A stretch of 64,000 nucleotides of DNA from an uncultured Alphaproteobacteria bacterium (lineage in GTDB: Bacteria > Pseudomonadota > Alphaproteobacteria > HIMB59). The stretch covers positions 1 through 64,000 of the forward strand of contig CACKFO010000001.1 of assembly GCA_902599405.1 (NCBI GenBank). The letters are read 5' to 3'. The translations under genes and the position numbers were made by a program. A model generated the notes under the pieces. The model was not told the DNA's origin. It worked only from the letters and a program-made list of their open reading frames with translations, and did not search any database. Of the stretch, positions 17,962 to 26,017 are shown one piece after another. How positions within the stretch are numbered: the stretch's first letter is position 1; every line of letters starts with the position of its first letter.

Positions 17962-18809
17962 TATTTTAAAGCTCCAGATAAATTACCCTTTGATAAATAA
18001 CGCTCTACAATAAACGCCACGATTATTAACGGTGCAACAGATACAAGTGCTGCTGCAGATAAACTCCACCATGGTGTAATTGAAGAATTTAGTGCTACAA
18101 TTTTGACTGGAAGCAATTGTACTTTTGTAAAAGTTAAAATAAAGGCAAAGAAAAAATCAATCCAACCAAATATAATACAAAACAAACCTGCCACTAACAT
18201 ACCTGGAACTGAGTTAGGGAGAACCACTTTAAAAAAAGCTTGGAATGGGTTACATCCATCAATTAAAGCTGTTTCATCAATTTCTCTGGGAACACGATTA
18301 AAAAAATCAACCATAATCCAAACAGCGATTGGCATTAATAAAACAATATAAACAAGTATTAAACCAGCGAGACTGTCTAGAAGCCCTAAGGAACTTAAGA
18401 AAATAAAAAAAGGAATTGACAATACAACGGGAGGCATAATTCTTTGAGATATAAAAAAGAATGTAATGTCATTATTTTTTACAATTCCAGCTTTGAAAGT
18501 GTAACGGGATAAAGCATAAGCAGCTAATGTGCCTAAGACAATGCTGATCAAACTCGCCGTTAATGTAACAAAAATACTATTAAAATATGGTCCAATAATA
18601 TTTATGCCACCTTGAGAACCAGGTTTAAATAAAACACTCCATCCATCTAAAGTTGGTTCAAACTGTAACCACGGTATATAAGTCGCTCCTCCTGTAACTG
18701 AATTGAAATCCTTAAAAGAAGTTGATATGGCCCATAGAAAAGGAGCAATAACAAAGCAAGCCCATAGTACAACAAAAAAATATTTCAAAAATGTATATAA
18801 CTTAGGCAT
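17961..18809 (-). CDS. polyol/sugar ABC transporter permease, MalG type
   Basis: A 282-residue permease with about six membrane helices and the EAA loop EIDETALIDGCNPFQAFFKVVLPNS. It pairs with the MalF-type permease one nucleotide upstream. The large periplasmic loop after helix 1 contains QFEPTLDGW, typical of this subfamily. Order binding protein, two permeases, two ATPases matches glycerol/polyol importers. Confidence 0.85.
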   Translation of the reverse strand: MPKLYTFLKYFFVVLWACFVIAPFLWAISTSFKDFNSVTGGATYIPWLQFEPTLDGWSVLFKPGSQGGINIIGPYFNSIFVTLTASLISIVLGTLAAYALSRYTFKAGIVKNNDITFFFISQRIMPPVVLSIPFFIFLSSLGLLDSLAGLILVYIVLLMPIAVWIMVDFFNRVPREIDETALIDGCNPFQAFFKVVLPNSVPGMLVAGLFCIIFGWIDFFFAFILTFTKVQLLPVKIVALNSSITPWWSLSAAALVSVAPLIIVAFIVERYLSKGNLSGALK

Positions 18810-18810
18810 T

Positions 18811-19674
18811 TTATTCCCTCATCAAAACCTTCGTTAAAACTTTAACAATAATTGTCAAGCTTATGATCATGATAATAAGGTAAGTAAAAGATGCGGTTGC
18901 GGCGTACCCCATTTGGAATTCTCGAAGACCTTTTATAAAAATGAAAAAGCTTGATGTTTCCGTGGATGTACCTGGGCCTCCGCTGGTCAAAACAAAAACT
19001 GTATCCATAATTTTAGAAGCCTCAATAAGTCTTATTATTATAGCTCCTATAGATATGGGTGCCATCAGGGGAAAAGTGACATATATAAATTTTTTAAACG
19101 GGGAGGCGCCGTCAACAGCTGCAGCTAAAAAAGGTTCTTTAGGTAAACTTAAAAGTCCAGCCAACATCAATAGAAACATAAACGATGTCCACTGCCAAAC
19201 TTCTACTACAATAATGGAGACTTTTGCTAAACCAGGGCTAGATAACCATGGGGGTTGTACTCCAAAAATACTCAGAAAATCATTTAAAGGTCCTAAAGAT
19301 TCATGGAAAAAAGTTCTCCAAATAACAGTCATAATTACTGGAGTTGTCATCATAGGAATGAGAAACAAAACTCTAAAAAATCTTTTAAACTTGATGTCCT
19401 TCCAAACCATGTGGGCCAAAGCAAACCCAATTATATATTGAAGAAAAACCGTAGTTATTGCTAAAAAACTTAATCTAAAAAATGACTGCCAAAAACGAGG
19501 GTCATCAGTAAATAATCGAATATAATTTTTAAGACCTATAAAATCTAATCCAGGATTAAAACTATTCCATCCTGATAAACTTAACCTTACAGTAAAAATT
19601 ATTGGAAAAATTAGTATACCAATTAAAACTATTAAACCGGGAAGTAAAAATACATATTTATGTTTAAAGTTCAT
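18811..19674 (-). CDS. polyol/sugar ABC transporter permease, MalF type
   Basis: A 287-residue permease with six hydrophobic segments. The EAA-like loop KEPFLAAAVDGASPFKKFIYVTFPLM lies in the second half and VLTSGGPGTSTETSSFFIF is the usual MalF-type extracellular segment. It is first after the hairpin that follows the binding-protein gene and so begins the less abundant part of the operon message. Confidence 0.85.
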   Translation of the reverse strand: MNFKHKYVFLLPGLIVLIGILIFPIIFTVRLSLSGWNSFNPGLDFIGLKNYIRLFTDDPRFWQSFFRLSFLAITTVFLQYIIGFALAHMVWKDIKFKRFFRVLFLIPMMTTPVIMTVIWRTFFHESLGPLNDFLSIFGVQPPWLSSPGLAKVSIIVVEVWQWTSFMFLLMLAGLLSLPKEPFLAAAVDGASPFKKFIYVTFPLMAPISIGAIIIRLIEASKIMDTVFVLTSGGPGTSTETSSFFIFIKGLREFQMGYAATASFTYLIIMIISLTIIVKVLTKVLMRE

Positions 19675-19709
19675 TCAGTAATAAATATTTTATAAAATTA
19701 ATCTTTGGG

Positions 19710-19737
19710 GTGATCGCTCAGTATTATGAGCGATCAC
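19710..19737 (-). promoter_or_regulatory. strong intra-operon hairpin after binding-protein gene
   Basis: GTGATCGCTC and GAGCGATCAC form a perfect 10-bp stem with an 8-nt loop, 23 nt downstream of the binding-protein stop and ahead of the permeases. No T-run follows on the minus strand. Position and form parallel the hairpin at 4282-4313, suggesting 3' protection of the binding-protein message. Confidence 0.7.
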
Positions 19738-19759
19738 TAAGTTAAATCAAATTAATAAT

Positions 19760-21286
19760 TTATAATTCGTTATCTTCCATTTTGACACCAACAGCGTATG
19801 CATCTCTAACGTTATCAGCACCAACTCTATCGAGAATTGATACCCACTCTGCATAAACTTCGTCAAGTGCCTCTTGAGGAGATAACTGTCCTGCTAAAGC
19901 TTTTGCCGTTCCAGTTGCTAATGCACTGTTGAACTCAAAAGTACCAGGAACTCTTAATGGAAATACTCTGTTAGTGCTTTTTTCCATATCAGCAAGTGTG
20001 TCGACATATGATTGAGCAATATCTGAATCCCAACCAATTTGTGTCCAAACATCAGCTTTAAAGTCCTCTTCCATAAATGGGTTTACACCAAATCGACCAA
20101 TTCCGATATCTGCTTGGTGATTAGCGCCATTTGCAAAGAAGCAAAGATAATCAAAAGCGACATCTTTATTTTCTGACTTTCCTGCAACACCAACTGCCCA
20201 TCCCCATACGAAGAAAGGAGCTTGATTGTATCTTGCTTCCCAGGCACCCATCCCTCTGTTCCAAACTTTTTCGGCACCAGGAAGTTGTGCGGCACCTACT
20301 TGGTTTGCAATTGGACTATCTGGTTGCATTGCTGCTACAAAAGCATCGTCCCATGAGAAACTAAATAAGGTCTGGCCTCCACCAAAAGAGTTAATTTCAT
20401 CTCCTAGACCAAAGTTAATTCCTCCAGGTGGTACATAGTTAACTGCATCAACCCAATCTGTGAGAGCTTCAACAAATCCAGGGTTATTAATTAGTGGTTC
20501 CATAGTTTCTAAATCAAAGAAGAAACCTCCTGGGGTGCTCTCATTTTTGGCGTAAGCAACTGAACGAGAATAGAAAGCAGCATACATAAGGTCATCTTTT
20601 TTCATAACCTCAGCAGAACCATATTCTAGTTCTCCGTCACCATCCCAGTCCCAACCATTAAAGTAAGAAGCCATTTCTCCGTACTCTTTCCAAGTTGTTG
20701 GAACTTTTAATTCCTTACCTGTATCAGCTTTATACTTAGCTTGCATCTCAGGATTATCGATGACGTCTTTTCTATATTTTAAATAGTGTCTGTCACCATC
20801 AACAGGATACTGATACATAACACCGTCCCATGAAGCGATAGCCTTGTGTGAAGCTGATACACCATCCATTTGGTCCACATATTCTTGTGGCACAGGCGCT
20901 AAATATCTTTTCCAGTCATTGATAAAGTTTGAAAAACCAAAGACGATATCATATGGAGCCTGACCAGCTTGGAAAGGAACCATTGCCTTTGAGTAAAGGT
21001 CACCAGCAGGAGTATGTGTTACTTCTACTTTAGCACCTGTTAATTTTTCAAACTGCTCAGCGTGAAGAGCGGTTGGCTCTCCCATAACAGGGATAGCGTG
21101 TGTGTTTATAGTAAGTGTTCTTCCGCTATAGTCTTTTTGAGACATAGACTCATAGGAACACATTCCAGGAATGTCTCCTGTAGCAGCGATGTGTGGAAAT
21201 TGATCTCCCCACTTGTCTGCATGTGCAACTTGGCTGCCTATCAAGAGAACAGACGCCAAGGCGCTTATCAAAGTTTTAAGTTTCAT
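19760..21286 (-). CDS. polyol/sugar ABC transporter substrate-binding protein (large type)
   Basis: A 508-residue extracellular solute-binding protein with a cleavable leader ending AHA-DKWGDQF and a strong ribosome site (GGGAGGG). It is longer than ordinary maltose-type proteins (about 400-440), as in the glycerol/polyol class (GlpV-like). The body contains LTINTHAIPVMGEPTALHAEQF and many aromatic residues. Downstream permeases and twin ATPases complete the importer. Substrate is not certain: glycerol, a sugar alcohol or an aldose are all possible; the neighbouring dehydrogenases favour a polyol or aldose. Confidence 0.8.
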   Translation of the reverse strand: MKLKTLISALASVLLIGSQVAHADKWGDQFPHIAATGDIPGMCSYESMSQKDYSGRTLTINTHAIPVMGEPTALHAEQFEKLTGAKVEVTHTPAGDLYSKAMVPFQAGQAPYDIVFGFSNFINDWKRYLAPVPQEYVDQMDGVSASHKAIASWDGVMYQYPVDGDRHYLKYRKDVIDNPEMQAKYKADTGKELKVPTTWKEYGEMASYFNGWDWDGDGELEYGSAEVMKKDDLMYAAFYSRSVAYAKNESTPGGFFFDLETMEPLINNPGFVEALTDWVDAVNYVPPGGINFGLGDEINSFGGGQTLFSFSWDDAFVAAMQPDSPIANQVGAAQLPGAEKVWNRGMGAWEARYNQAPFFVWGWAVGVAGKSENKDVAFDYLCFFANGANHQADIGIGRFGVNPFMEEDFKADVWTQIGWDSDIAQSYVDTLADMEKSTNRVFPLRVPGTFEFNSALATGTAKALAGQLSPQEALDEVYAEWVSILDRVGADNVRDAYAVGVKMEDNEL

Positions 21287-21344
21287 ATATTTCCCTCCCT
21301 TAATACTTCGTTTTTGCTCAGAACTTAATCTGATAACAAACTTT

Positions 21345-22409
21345 TTATGGTACTAATACTGCTCTTCCTTTTACAAGACCGTTATTAAGATCATGCAGAG
21401 CTTTATTGGCTTCGCTAAGCTTGTACTCCTGCATGGATAACCTTACTAGGTCTTTATTAGCTAATTCCATTAACTCATAAAGTTCGGACCATGTACCAAT
21501 TAAATTTCCTATGATATTTCTCTCAGAAATAATCATATCAACGGATTTGATTTTAATATCTTCTCCGTAACCAACTATATAATAAGACCCAGTGTTTTTA
21601 GTCATACTAAGACCCATTGAAGTTGAACCTTTTTCTCCCACCATATCGATGACTGCCTCAGCACCAAGACCTTTGGTTAATTCCATAACTCTCTCTACTT
21701 CATTGCCATCAATTAAAACACCATGATCTCCACCAAGAGGCATAGCATGCTTAAGTGCAGTTTCAGATTTTTCTACAATAATTATATTCGCAGCACACAT
21801 TGCTTTTAAACATTGGATAGCTATGTGACCCAAACCACCAGCACCTATTACAACACAGTTCTCACCTGGTAAAAGATGTCTTGTTGCTTTTTTTGCAACA
21901 CGATATGCTGTTAAACCGGCATCAGAAAATGGTGCAACATCCTTAGGGGTTAATGTATTCGGAATCTTGATAAGATTTCTTACACTTGTTTTTAATAATT
22001 CAGAGTATCCACCTTCTTTAACATTTAATCCTGGAAAAATTCCGTTCTCGGCGTGAGTGTCTAGACCTTTTCTACAACTTAAACAAGTGCCATTAGTTCC
22101 AGAGATAATTGGATGGAGAATAACTGAGTCACCTTTTTTAAATCCCTCTACATCACTTCCAACTTCCTCAATCCATCCAGCGTTTTCGTGACCCATTACA
22201 CATGGTAAAAGTTTATCATCAGGGTCCTGAATATGTCTCCACTCACCTTCGATGACATGTAAATCTGTTCTGCAGACGCCTGCTGCTCCAATTTTAACAA
22301 TGACGTCAGATGCCTTTTCAAGTTTTGGGTTTGGAACTTCTTCTTCCTTTACCCAAACGTCCTGTTTCATCTCAGGGTCATAGCTATGTAATACTTGTGC
22401 TTTCATCAA
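21345..22409 (-). CDS. MDR-family alcohol dehydrogenase (zinc type)
   Basis: A 354-residue medium-chain dehydrogenase. Catalytic zinc ligands are Cys in GVCRTDLH, His and Glu in GHENAG, and the later catalytic region; the cofactor loop is VVIGAGGLGHIAIQ. The structural zinc lobe is degraded: of four expected cysteines, only CLSC is seen, and the last is Ala in DTHAENG. It heads the minus-strand run toward the transporter (59-nt gap) and is divergent from the AcoR-like regulator, which likely controls it. Substrate: a primary alcohol or polyol, unresolved. Confidence 0.82.
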   Translation of the reverse strand: MMKAQVLHSYDPEMKQDVWVKEEEVPNPKLEKASDVIVKIGAAGVCRTDLHVIEGEWRHIQDPDDKLLPCVMGHENAGWIEEVGSDVEGFKKGDSVILHPIISGTNGTCLSCRKGLDTHAENGIFPGLNVKEGGYSELLKTSVRNLIKIPNTLTPKDVAPFSDAGLTAYRVAKKATRHLLPGENCVVIGAGGLGHIAIQCLKAMCAANIIIVEKSETALKHAMPLGGDHGVLIDGNEVERVMELTKGLGAEAVIDMVGEKGSTSMGLSMTKNTGSYYIVGYGEDIKIKSVDMIISERNIIGNLIGTWSELYELMELANKDLVRLSMQEYKLSEANKALHDLNNGLVKGRAVLVP

Positions 22410-22506
22410 TTCCTCCCAAAAATTACATTCATTTAACTATAAAAAGTCCACAGATCCAATGTTCAAAATTGATGCATACTCTTGTTTAAAAGAAAAAAAT
22501 CAAAAA

Positions 22507-22527
22507 ATTGTCCATTTTTTGAACAAT
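22507..22527. promoter_or_regulatory. candidate activator site upstream of alcohol dehydrogenase / AcoR-like gene
   Basis: ATTGT and ACAAT are separated by 11 nt, matching the TGT-N(10-13)-ACA form of sites bound by Fis-type HTH domains of NtrC/AcoR regulators. A further TGTTCAAAA at 22460-22468 repeats in inverted form at 22517-22525. It lies in the 161-nt divergent gap. AT-richness makes chance matches possible. Confidence 0.4.
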
Positions 22528-22570
22528 CTTAGAAGTTGTAATAATTTTATGAAATTGCTAATTTTCAAAA

Positions 22571-23665
22571 ATGCAATCTTACAGACAGTTAATTGAAAGA
22601 ACTCGTCTTTTGGAAAAGGATAGAAACATATCCTTAAATTTTACAGATAAAAAAATTGTTGATAGTTGGATTAGGTGTTTTGAAAATGGTTTAAGTCCTG
22701 AGAGAAATTCTATTGAAAGTGTTATAAGTGCATCAAAATTAAATGAACTCCAAGATGAGTATAACGATATCAGAGGTTTTATTTTACCAGAATTAGAACT
22801 TCTTCATTCCCAAATTGCTGGAACAAACTTTATGGTTGCTTTTGCGAACAACGATGGAGTTGTTCTCGACACACTTTATGATAATGAATTTTATAATAGT
22901 AAAGCAAGAAAGGTTGTTATACCTGGTTCAGTTTGGAAAGAAGAGTATAGAGGAACGAATGGGTTAGGATTAACACTTAAAACAAAGTCTGCTTCAATAG
23001 TTGCTGGAGGTGAGCATTTTTTTAATGAACATTGTCACCTCTCCTGTTTTGCAAGTCCAATTTTTGACCATAACCAAAATATTGTTGGTATAATAGACGC
23101 TTCAACTGACACATCATCAAGACAAGATCATACTTTGGCTCTAGTTAAACTATCTGCAAAATCTGTAGAACAGAAATTATTTTTGAATTCATTTCAGCAC
23201 ACTAACATTTACTCTTTTCACCCAAGAAGCGAATACCTGAATACAAACAGTATAGGTTTGATTGCTATTAATGATGATGGAGAAATAGAAGGAGTAAATT
23301 CTAACGCAAGAGTTATGCTAAGTGGTATTTTTAAAGATACAACAAATGATTTTTTTAATATCTTTACTACTCCATATCATAAAATTGCATATGATTTAAA
23401 TTTAGATAAAGTTTTAAAAGTAAAAGATTGGTTGGGCTCAAGTCTTTTTATTAAGTTATTTCAAAGGCAAGTATTTAATTCTAATAGGGTAAATAATAAT
23501 TTAAAACAGCCATATAAGCCTTGTGTTAATTGCGAAGGATCTGCAATTAAAGAAAAGCAGTGTATCCTTATTCAAAAAACATATAAGCAAACTGGCGAAA
23601 AAGTTAGCAGTGTTTCAAGAACTTTAAATATCTCGAGAACGACTGTTTATAAGCATTTATCTTAG
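22571..23665 (+). CDS. AcoR-like transcriptional regulator lacking the AAA+ domain
   Basis: A 364-residue protein. The N-terminus (SWIRCFENGLSPE) and GAF domain (about 70-200, with GTNGLGLTLKTKSASIVAGGEHF) are those of AcoR-type sigma54 activators. A PAS-like segment (about 225-290) follows, and the C-terminus (SVSRTLNISRTTVYKHL) is a Fis-type HTH. The roughly 230-residue AAA+ module with Walker and GAFTGA motifs is absent. Instead there is a short linker with CVNC and another Cys nine residues later. It should bind DNA but cannot remodel sigma54 holoenzyme, so it probably works with sigma70 or as a repressor. Divergent from the alcohol dehydrogenase. Confidence 0.82.
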   Translation: MQSYRQLIERTRLLEKDRNISLNFTDKKIVDSWIRCFENGLSPERNSIESVISASKLNELQDEYNDIRGFILPELELLHSQIAGTNFMVAFANNDGVVLDTLYDNEFYNSKARKVVIPGSVWKEEYRGTNGLGLTLKTKSASIVAGGEHFFNEHCHLSCFASPIFDHNQNIVGIIDASTDTSSRQDHTLALVKLSAKSVEQKLFLNSFQHTNIYSFHPRSEYLNTNSIGLIAINDDGEIEGVNSNARVMLSGIFKDTTNDFFNIFTTPYHKIAYDLNLDKVLKVKDWLGSSLFIKLFQRQVFNSNRVNNNLKQPYKPCVNCEGSAIKEKQCILIQKTYKQTGEKVSSVSRTLNISRTTVYKHLS

Positions 23666-24700
23666 TTATTTTACGCCAAGTTTTTTTTGTAAGTCACTAG
23701 AAGAGGTAGTGTACCTAAACACGTATTTCTTATCACTATGACAGTATTCAAACATTTTTTTTGCTGCAAGAGCTGCTTCATGAAAGCCACTTAAAATTAA
23801 CTTTAATTTACCAGGATAAATACAAATATCTCCAACAGCAAAAACTCTTGGAACAGAAGTTTCAAAATTCTCCGTATTCACTGATATTAAATTTTTTTCT
23901 AAATTTAAGCCCCAATCTGCTATTGGGCCCAACTCTATTTTTAATCCAAAAAACGGAAAAATAGCGTCAATATCACTTAATGTTGTCTCATCATCAAGTG
24001 TCACTGTGACTTTACCGTTATCATTTTTTTCAACCTTTTTTAAACTTCCCATATTGAAGTTTACATCGCCTTTATCAACTAAAGACATAACTTTATTTAC
24101 AGAGTCTTGAACTCCTTTAAATTCTTTTCTTCTGTGGACCAAAGAAACTTTTTTGGCTATTCCTTGAAATCCCATAACATAATCAAGCGCAGAGTCACCA
24201 CCGCCGATTATTAAAATATTCTTATCTTGAAAATCAGATCTTTTTTTAACAGAGTAAAAAATATTTTTATTTTCTAGCTCCTGAGAGCCCTCTGCAGGAA
24301 GTTTTCTTGGAACAAAACTACCAGCCCCCGCTGCAATCACAAGAGACTTGCATTTAATGGATGTGCCCTTATCGGTTTCAACTAAAATATCATTATCATT
24401 TAAAGATATTTTAGAGGTTAATTGATTGAGATGATATGAAGGATTGAAAGGCTCAGCTTGTTTCATTAAATCATCGGTTAGTTCTTGGCCGGTAATAGCA
24501 GGCCTGCTTGGAATATCATATAAATTTTTATCAGGATATAATTCTGCGCACTGCCCTCCTATTTTATCAAGGTTGTCGATTAAATGAGCCTTCATATCTA
24601 AAAGACCCAATTCAAAGACTTGAAACAGACCACATGGACCAGCACCGATAATTACAACGTCTGTTTCGTGGCTTCCACCTGATTTAATAATATTGGTCAT
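23666..24700 (-). CDS. ferredoxin--NADP+ reductase, thioredoxin-reductase-like type
   Basis: A 344-residue flavoprotein with FAD loop VVIIGAGPCGLF near the start and NADPH loop ILIIGGGDSALD in the middle. IGGQCAELYPDKNLYDIPSRP and the absence of a redox CxxC mark the YumC/Rhodopseudomonas-type FNR rather than a thioredoxin reductase. It moves electrons between NADPH and ferredoxin or flavodoxin. It converges with the AcoR-like gene, whose stop is adjacent. No obvious operon partner. Confidence 0.85.
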   Translation of the reverse strand: MTNIIKSGGSHETDVVIIGAGPCGLFQVFELGLLDMKAHLIDNLDKIGGQCAELYPDKNLYDIPSRPAITGQELTDDLMKQAEPFNPSYHLNQLTSKISLNDNDILVETDKGTSIKCKSLVIAAGAGSFVPRKLPAEGSQELENKNIFYSVKKRSDFQDKNILIIGGGDSALDYVMGFQGIAKKVSLVHRRKEFKGVQDSVNKVMSLVDKGDVNFNMGSLKKVEKNDNGKVTVTLDDETTLSDIDAIFPFFGLKIELGPIADWGLNLEKNLISVNTENFETSVPRVFAVGDICIYPGKLKLILSGFHEAALAAKKMFEYCHSDKKYVFRYTTSSSDLQKKLGVK

Positions 24701-24735
24701 GTCTTATTATTATAATAAATGTTACTTGAGTTAGA

Positions 24736-24828
24736 TTATTTGTTTCTTTTGTAAATATCAAAAACCATTATCGCTATTGCTAAAACTGCGCCAAATATAC
24801 CCAATAAAAGCGAGGTTTCTAAAGTCAT
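24736..24828 (-). CDS. candidate 30-residue single-helix membrane microprotein
   Basis: Below the ORF-track size limit. It reads MTLETSLLLGIFGAVLAIAI followed by MVFDIYKRNK: one hydrophobic helix then a basic tail, the layout of small membrane subunits or regulators. It fills the gap between two divergent genes. No strong Shine-Dalgarno is present (AGATC lies about 4 nt upstream) and I do not recognise a family, so it may be a chance ORF. Confidence 0.4.
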   Translation of the reverse strand: MTLETSLLLGIFGAVLAIAIMVFDIYKRNK

Positions 24829-24904
24829 ATTTATGATCTAACAAATTAACTCTATTATGGTAATCAATGCATTTCTAGTTTAAAAAAAAACTAGGAGAAA
24901 TAAG

Positions 24905-26017
24905 GTGGGGGCAAAAAAGTCAGATTTTTTTGATTCAAGAGATAAATATTTATCATTTGTAAATTCTACCAACGAAAAAAGTCGAATAGCTTTTCAATTA
25001 GCGAAGTATTTAAAAAATTCTAAAATTACTGAAGATGCATTTAGAATTTTTGATGCTGGGACAGGAGATGGCTCAGTCATCTGCACATTGCTATCGGCTG
25101 TTCATGACAAATTTCCTGAAGATCCAATTATAGTTGTTGGAAAAGAAATTAGTATCGATGATATTAACAGTCTTCTGAATTATCTTGGTTATAGATTTTT
25201 TGAACATAAGAATTTAGTTTTCTGTATAACTAATGCATCTTACAGAGAAATTAATGATAATCGTTTCACAGATTGTAAGTTAATAAAAAAAGAATTAGTT
25301 GGAAATTCAAGTTTTAGTTTCAATCAGCAACTCATGAATATGGGTGAGGTTATAAGAAAAAATTGGGATATAAAAGAAGATACTTCTTCAACCATATTGA
25401 GACCGAGGCAAAAGACACTGATGGTTATTTACAGGAGGGATCAAAAAATTGCATTAAAGCATTTGATACCAAGTAAGTTAGAGAGTATTCCAAAGTTTTA
25501 CGACTATATAATTGCATCTCAAGCTTTCAGGCTAAGGTCTCCTTACGACAGAACACTTAAGCTAGTACTTATTCCATTATTAAAAATGTTAGATGTAAAA
25601 GGTCAGCTATTTTTTATTTATTCATCCGGAAATGATTTTTCAAAAAAGCTTCTCAAATTATTCTTTCCAAAGATTAATCCCTATCAATTTAGTGATCCCA
25701 AAAAATTTGTAGAAAGCCTGAATAAAAAAATACCTCATTTTAGAAAAAAATTTAAAGTATCCATATCTTCATTTTTATTTTCATTTATAAACCTATCGTT
25801 ATCCTCTAAGAAAAAATTTTCACCGATGAACTCTCTTGGATTATGGAATGCTATCACCTATGTTGGTCAAATATCCGAAAATGAACAAAAAAGTATTAAA
25901 ATAAGTATTAATTTCCTTGATAAAATTAGCAATAGTGCAAAAAAACTTAAATTGCAATTTAGTGATAATCTTTTAAGGTTTGAAAAGAATAATTTTAAAA
26001 GTCATTTGGATGAGTAA
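24905..26017 (+). CDS. methyltransferase-like protein of unknown function
   Basis: A 370-residue basic protein starting at GTG behind a good ribosome site (AGGAG, 9 nt upstream). FRIFDAGTGDGSVICTLL near residue 50 resembles SAM motif I of class I methyltransferases, and the region around FFEHKNLVFCITNA fits a Rossmann-like layout. The C-terminal part is rich in Lys, Ser and Phe and unlike anything I know. Its stop overlaps the start of the DddP-like gene by 8 nt, so the two are translationally coupled. I do not assign a substrate; a link to organosulfur metabolism is only context. Confidence 0.55.
   Translation: MGAKKSDFFDSRDKYLSFVNSTNEKSRIAFQLAKYLKNSKITEDAFRIFDAGTGDGSVICTLLSAVHDKFPEDPIIVVGKEISIDDINSLLNYLGYRFFEHKNLVFCITNASYREINDNRFTDCKLIKKELVGNSSFSFNQQLMNMGEVIRKNWDIKEDTSSTILRPRQKTLMVIYRRDQKIALKHLIPSKLESIPKFYDYIIASQAFRLRSPYDRTLKLVLIPLLKMLDVKGQLFFIYSSGNDFSKKLLKLFFPKINPYQFSDPKKFVESLNKKIPHFRKKFKVSISSFLFSFINLSLSSKKKFSPMNSLGLWNAITYVGQISENEQKSIKISINFLDKISNSAKKLKLQFSDNLLRFEKNNFKSHLDE

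Noticed and set aside
18941-19441. 166-codon ORF antisense to the MalF-type permease
   Set aside because: Shadow of a clear permease; no recognisable domain and no start signal.
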